Assembly: GCA_027886175.1 (NCBI GenBank)
Contig: JAJNNQ010000045.1
Span: 1,169,001 to 1,233,000 of the forward strand
Source of the DNA: Phylloscopus collybita
Lineage: Eukaryota > Chordata > Aves > Passeriformes > Phylloscopidae
Length of the DNA: 64,000 nt
Reading direction: 5' to 3'
Part shown: positions 58,701-64,000 of the stretch, piece by piece
Layout: each line of letters opens with the position of its first letter
How positions within the stretch are numbered: position 1 is the first letter of the stretch
Program-made: the position numbers and the translations under genes
Notes under the pieces: model-generated
Databases searched by the model: none
What the model was told of the DNA's origin: nothing
The model's input: the letters and a program-made list of their open reading frames with translations, nothing else

Positions 58701-61700
58701 GCTTAAATTCCCTTCATTTGAAATTATCCATTAACTTTCCTGGAACTTTCCAAATTCCTTCCCACAGTGTTAATATTCCACTGAATATTACTGCAATCTA
58801 ACCCTACGCTGAAAAGATTGGGAAATGAAGGGAATGACAGGTAACTTCCTCGCTCAGTAACCCAATCCCAGCCTCATCACACCTCTGCCTGCATTCATCA
58901 CACAACAGCTTCAATTTTCCCCCTCTTTTTTACATACAATACATGAAGGCCCATTTCTGAGCGAATCCATCAAGGACTGATCATCTCCAAAACACTTAGA
59001 TTCTCAAGTGCTAAACTTTCTTTCTCCCTCTGAACAGAAATCACCATTTTTTGCTACTTAAGACATATTCTGTGCTTTACTTGGCGTGATTACTTTGAAA
59101 GCAAATGGTTCCCCTGATAATTATTATTTTGATTATGGGTTTTCATTTGGATGGCTCCCTCGGAGAAGTCTTAATACTGCCTAATGCTTGAAATTTATTT
59201 CCTCGCTGTTTCCTTGCTGTGTCAAAAGAGAGACATTGGAGCACTTTTGTGACAGTGGCACATTTCCTGCCTGCATTTAGAGAGTGATTTGGGGCAGTAA
59301 TGTGATAGATGGATGGGTTTAGCAATTCATAACTCAAGCCCAGCCTATTGCTGTTTGAAGAGTTCCTACTAAATAAATCTTACAGCCTGTAAATGCGAGG
59401 CAGCTGCAATAACTGTGCTTTACACACTTCTGGGACACCTCCCAGGGAATGCAGGCTGGATGGAAGTGGCTCATTTATTTGCAAACATGATCCTATGCAA
59501 AGGGACCTGAACCACCTGAGGCTGCAGCCTGCCCTTGTGCCTTAGATCAGTGACACCTGAAATGACATTATTGACACCATTCCTAGCTCTGATTCTTGGT
59601 AACTGACAGAGAAAAAGTTCTTCCATGTGACTGACTGTCCCAGGGCTTTCATTTCCACCAAAGGGAGAATAAACCTTTGCACACATCTAAGAGTTAATGA
59701 ACGCCAGGGAAGTCCTCCAGATGCAGGAGTTTGCTTGCATTTCTCCAGAGATCCTCTGAAAATGTGCATCTTCCCAACAAAAGCCTCACAGCTCTGCTGG
59801 CAGCTCAGAGAGCTCCAGGTGGGAACCTGGAGGTGGGGAAGAGCTCATTTCCAGTCAGTCCCTGCCTCCTAAGCCTGCTCTCCCTTTCCCTCAGTGTCCC
59901 AGGACTCAGGAGGGGCTGGTGACACACTCAGGGACGCGTGGGAGGCTGGCACAGCTAAGGAACAGAGCTGGGTTTTACCAAATCTTTTATTAAGCACTGC
60001 CTCACCATTCTGGTTTCACCTGGCTCTAGAAATGTCCCTCAGCATCCTAACACCATGCTGTACCTGAGGTGGATTTTTGATGAGCTGTCCTGTGAGAGAA
60101 ATCACTGTTCTCACCTTTTCCAAAACACCTGCCGAGCTGGGATTCCCAGTTCCCCCCAGGCACTGGGTATCCCTCTCTGAGCTATTCTGGCCAGCTCTCC
60201 CCTTGACCCAACACCAAGACAGGCTGCTTTAGTGGTGGAGGGCTATAGAAAATGCTCCCAAAATTCATCCACACGTTTCTGATTCGTGCTGAAGTATTTT
60301 TTTTTCTGTAAAACGTGCCACACAAAAACGTCAAAAAATGTGCATTGTGCAAGACAAAGCTTTTCTTGGTGCTCTTCCAGGCTGACCTGCATCATTATTC
60401 CAGTGCCTGCATCTGTGAGTAATGCACCCACCTCCCTGCCCAGCAAACCAGCCCTTCTGCAATGTCACACCATCATCAGTTTCCTCCTTCTCTCTTCACA
60501 CAGAAGAAACAGAGAGACGATCAACAGCTGGGAAAGCATCCACTTGAAAAAAAAAAAATATGCCTTCAGAGATGTGTAATGGCTGAGAAAAAAATGCTTC
60601 TCGTGAAGCACATTTAATGTTCAGGGCTTGTTCACTGACTGAAACAGCAGTTCCTTAATATCCAACATTTAGAAGTGCTCAGCAGCCGGAACAGCAAGTA
60701 ATTATAAAACTTTTCTAAAGTACACAGCACGTAGTGATTACAAATGAAGCTTCCTCAAGGAAGAGCTTCTAAGGAATTGCTCCGGGGTGGATATATGAGT
60801 CTAATTTGATTGGATTGAGAGCTCCCCTGGGCCAGTTCACTCCTTGGATTTATTTTAATTTATAAAAATGCTAATCATTCAGGGCTAGACTGGAGCACGT
60901 GCTGGCACAGGGGAGCCAGGACTCCTGATGTGCTGAGCAGGGCTGGGGAGGGTGGGTGTGAGCACTGAGACATCAGCCAGGGGCTGGAGCAGGTAGGCAG
61001 CGATGAGGAGCTGCCCATGGTTCCAGCAGCTGAGCAGGGGGGAAATTCACTCCTGGCAGAGGCTGGCAGCAAAGTGCTGCCCCAGGAGAACGGGCAGCAC
61101 AGCCCCAGGATGCCTCTGAGCAGCGCAGTTTTAGAAAAAGAAGGTGGAGTGGAAATGTTCTGTTAATGGACAGATAATAAAAGATGCATAAAAGGCAAAG
61201 CAGAAATGCCATCAGGAGAAATGCCATGGAACTGGGCAGCTGCTGCCAGCTGTGTGGGCAGCACACACCCCTGGGACATCAGCCAGGGTTAACTGCACCA
61301 GCACTTCGGATTTTAGAAGATTTTTGAGTGTGATGTTCAGCATTCCTTTGCAACTACTTACTGATCATTCAAACCTTCAGTGCCCTGAGAAATACTTAGC
61401 CTTGGCAGAAGATGTTTCTTTTATTCATATGCAGGACTGGCTCTGTCAAAAGCTGTACTTAATGTCGGGGATTTAAATCCTGGTACCGCGGGAGCGCAGC
61501 CCACCTGAGCTCCCGGGCACACTCACAGTGTGGGTTACACCACAGACACAGGACACAAAACACATTCTCTTCCTCTGCAGGGCTAAAAGGTGGAGCAATG
61601 TTAAACCTGGCCAGGGCTGAGCTGAGCCCAGGATTAGTGACCACTGAGCCCAGGATTAGTGACCACTGAGCCCGGGATTAGAGACCCAGGCAGAGAATCA

Positions 61701-62449
61701 CCAGGAAAAGCACACACAGAAGAACTCAGCTGATGCCAGAGCCATCAGCAGCCAGAAATCTTTGCTGAATGCCCATCTGCAGGTGTGGAGCAGCAGTCTC
61801 TGATGAGAGATTTCACAGTGCTGGGTTATTGCTCCAAGTAATAGAGCAGTTTCGACTCTTAAATGAGTGAATCTTAGGACTGCTACGGGCTAAATCAATA
61901 CCTTCGATTTATTACAGCGACTCTCAAAAGAGAAATTTTAAAAAGCCTAGATTAAAAACATTTTTTAGCCATCCTTTATTCCAACAGATTTTTACTGAAA
62001 GTGCCTAGGGAGCCCAGAATACTTCGACCTGCTGGAAATTCAGCAACTCCTTTCTTCTCTAATGCTATCCAGTCTGACAGTGACATCTTAATGCACGATC
62101 AGCACTCACCAAATGACATAAAAAAGGGAGAAAAGTACAAACCCTATCATCCCCCCGTTACACTGCACATCTTACTCCTCACTAAATGAATGTGTTGAAG
62201 CATGTGATTGCCATGGGCAGAGACAAACCCATGCAAAGCTGCTGGTCACACTGGAGCCCAGAGCAGGCTGTGCTGACAGACACCAGTGCCCCTTCCCTCA
62301 CTGCAAAAGGCTGGAATGGGGTTCAGGGCTTGTGCTCCTGCAATTCTCCATCTCCTCCTGCTCCTCCCTCCTAACCACAGTGCTGATGTCTGTGATGAAC
62401 ACACCCTGGGAGCAGGGGGAGTCACAGCAATTGAAGAAAAAATTAGCAA

Positions 62450-62590
62450 TGCACAGAATCACAGATGGATTTGGGAAGAGTGACTGATGGTGGCTTTAAA
62501 GAAGTCAGAATGGTTTTGGGGGGAAAGGGCCTTAAAAATCACTGAGTTCCACCCCCCTTCCACCAGACCTGGCTGCTCCAACACTGCCCA
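62450..62590 (-). mobile_element. CR1 LINE 3' fragment
   Basis: Read on the minus strand it has a GGAGCAGCC-type block, GGTGGAACTCAGTGATTTTT, AAGGCCCTTTCC, AACCATTCTG and a TGTGATTCTGTG end, which is the familiar 3' end of avian CR1 LINEs. About 50 bp of unrelated-looking sequence splits the AACCATTCTG block from the final TGATTCTG word. It is a short 5'-truncated copy with no reading frame. Confidence 0.7.
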
Positions 62591-64000
62591 CCTGAAACTC
62601 TTGTTCACACGGAGTACAAATGCTTAAAAATAAGTTTCTTTCAGCAAGTCCTTGATAAAAGCTTTTACAAAGCTAATCCCCTTGAAAAACTGGGGCAAGG
62701 ATGTACTAATTACAGAGTAATGCTAACTACTGCAGACAAAATTCAGCTTAAATATCTTACTTTGCAATATTAACCATTAAACCATAAAAACCAGCAGGGG
62801 AGAAAGAAAAGGATGATCTCTTTTGACACTAACAGACAAGGAGGACATGATTTCATGGAAATCTACAACATTAAAAGTATTATGAAGTTCTCCAAAGGAA
62901 AATATCCAAGGTATGATATTGAGCAAACTCCCGATCACCTTAACATAATATACATGTGTATCTTCAGGAGGATGATATAAAGCTGCACTTGATTTCTTTG
63001 TACAGTCCAGATCAGAGTTAGATTAGTTAATAAGGTTTCTTGGCTTTCTTGTCATAAACTGTGATATAAAACATCACTTTTTGATTAAGGTATTTGGACT
63101 AGGACAGGAAATCTCATTTCACTTCCCAGCTCTTCCACAGCATCCTTGAACGACCTCAGGCAAGACATGAAGATACAGATCCTTACAGCTAAAATAAAAT
63201 CAATAGGCATTAGGCATCGTGGAGCTTTACAAACCTCGGGTGTCTGTCTGCTGCACCTGAACGTGGCACCTTTGTCCTGCTGCCACGAGCCCCAGGATCC
63301 CAGCAGGGCTGGGGAAAGACTTGCAGACCACTCCAGGTTCAACTGCTGAGAGCTGCCCTGTGGGAGGGTGGTTAAATCTGCACTGCCTGCCTGGCAGAGG
63401 GTGGAGAGAGCCTAGGGTGGGATATTTCTGTGCCTTTATTCCCCAGGGGAACAAGGTGAAGAGTAATTTTTTTCTTGCAGTCTTACAAAAAAACAACTCA
63501 GTGTCTGAATTCTCTGTCCAAGCCTTGCCTACAGATGCTGATCTCAGTGGTGTTACAGAGAGCAAACAGCAAAAGTCATGTTGCAAATTAGAGGACAGAA
63601 AAGCAGGAATGCTCCTCTCTTGGACAGGCAGGAAGCTGAACAAGACAGGCCCTGAAGGAGGGATGGATCACAATAAATCCCCAATTTCTTCTTTCCATGC
63701 AGAGCAGTTTCTTAGAGTCACTAATCACCGGTAAAGGCTGCAGTGAAGACAGCAGGCTCATTAGTCTTCTCTGATTCTACATCACACAGGCACAAGGTAG
63801 ATGAGATTGATTTTTGCCTGCTCCCAAAGGAACCAGGTGTGCAAGGCTCTCCCTCAGAGTGGTGCCATCAGGAAAAGGCTGTGTGCAAACACAGATCCTG
63901 AGCTGCCCCATCTCCCACCTTCACTTCATTTCCCATCCCGTTTGCTCAAGATACGAGGCTGCTCATGTCCTCATGACAACTTCAGATAACAAAATACATC

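Larger units (their letters stand above)
57415..64000 (-). other. TMEM132C: TMEM132C intron, incomplete
   Basis: Sequence upstream (in gene sense) of the first visible exon. It holds the CATTC/CATCC array, a 27-base poly(A), a 22-bp tandem triplet (about 61624-61686, TGAGCCCAGGATTAGTGACC unit) and a CR1 fragment. An exon ending in phase 2 with TMEM132 similarity was looked for and not found. Confidence 0.7.

Noticed and set aside
58301..64000. Search for the preceding TMEM132C exon
   Set aside because: No frame with TMEM132 similarity and a phase-2 donor was found; the upstream exon is probably outside the window.

Overview
The window looks like a piece of a bird chromosome, most likely a songbird's. 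It has one split vertebrate gene with GT-AG introns of 0.5 to 22 kb, a CR1-type LINE 3' end, several solo retroviral LTRs of avian type, and many GC-rich minisatellites of the kind common on small avian chromosomes. There are no operons, bacterial features or CRISPR arrays.

The only protein-coding gene I can support is the 3' two thirds of TMEM132C, on the minus strand. Six exons (57231-57414, 35449-35592, 22904-23109, 22165-22438, 21223-21414, 13268-14467) join in frame with consensus splice sites. They encode about 732 residues: the later extracellular Ig-like part, one membrane helix and a cytoplasmic tail. The first exons lie beyond position 64000. The assignment to the C paralogue rests on residues recalled from the family and is likely but not proven. 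A 3' UTR of about 2 kb probably runs from 13267 to about 11270.

Layout: 1-5610 is intergenic and packed with four unrelated minisatellites (18-20, 33, 12 and 50 bp units). 5610-11270 is intergenic, with an AT-rich block and solo LTR copy 1. 11270-13267 is the probable 3' UTR. 13268-23109 holds the last four exons. 23110-35448 is an intron with a 200-bp pure purine tract and solo LTR copy 2. 34520-36480 is a cluster of four LTRs of three families on both sides of the 144-bp exon. 36228-57230 is mostly plain intron with one inverted repeat pair. 56469-58264 surrounds exon 57231-57414 with two large tandem arrays. 58265-64000 is intron with a CR1 fragment.

I found no undescribed biological system. 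The best observations are the three related solo LTRs, each with an intact 6-bp target-site duplication, the LTR cluster crowding one coding exon, and overlapping PP1-type and WAVE-complex-type motifs in the TMEM132C tail.
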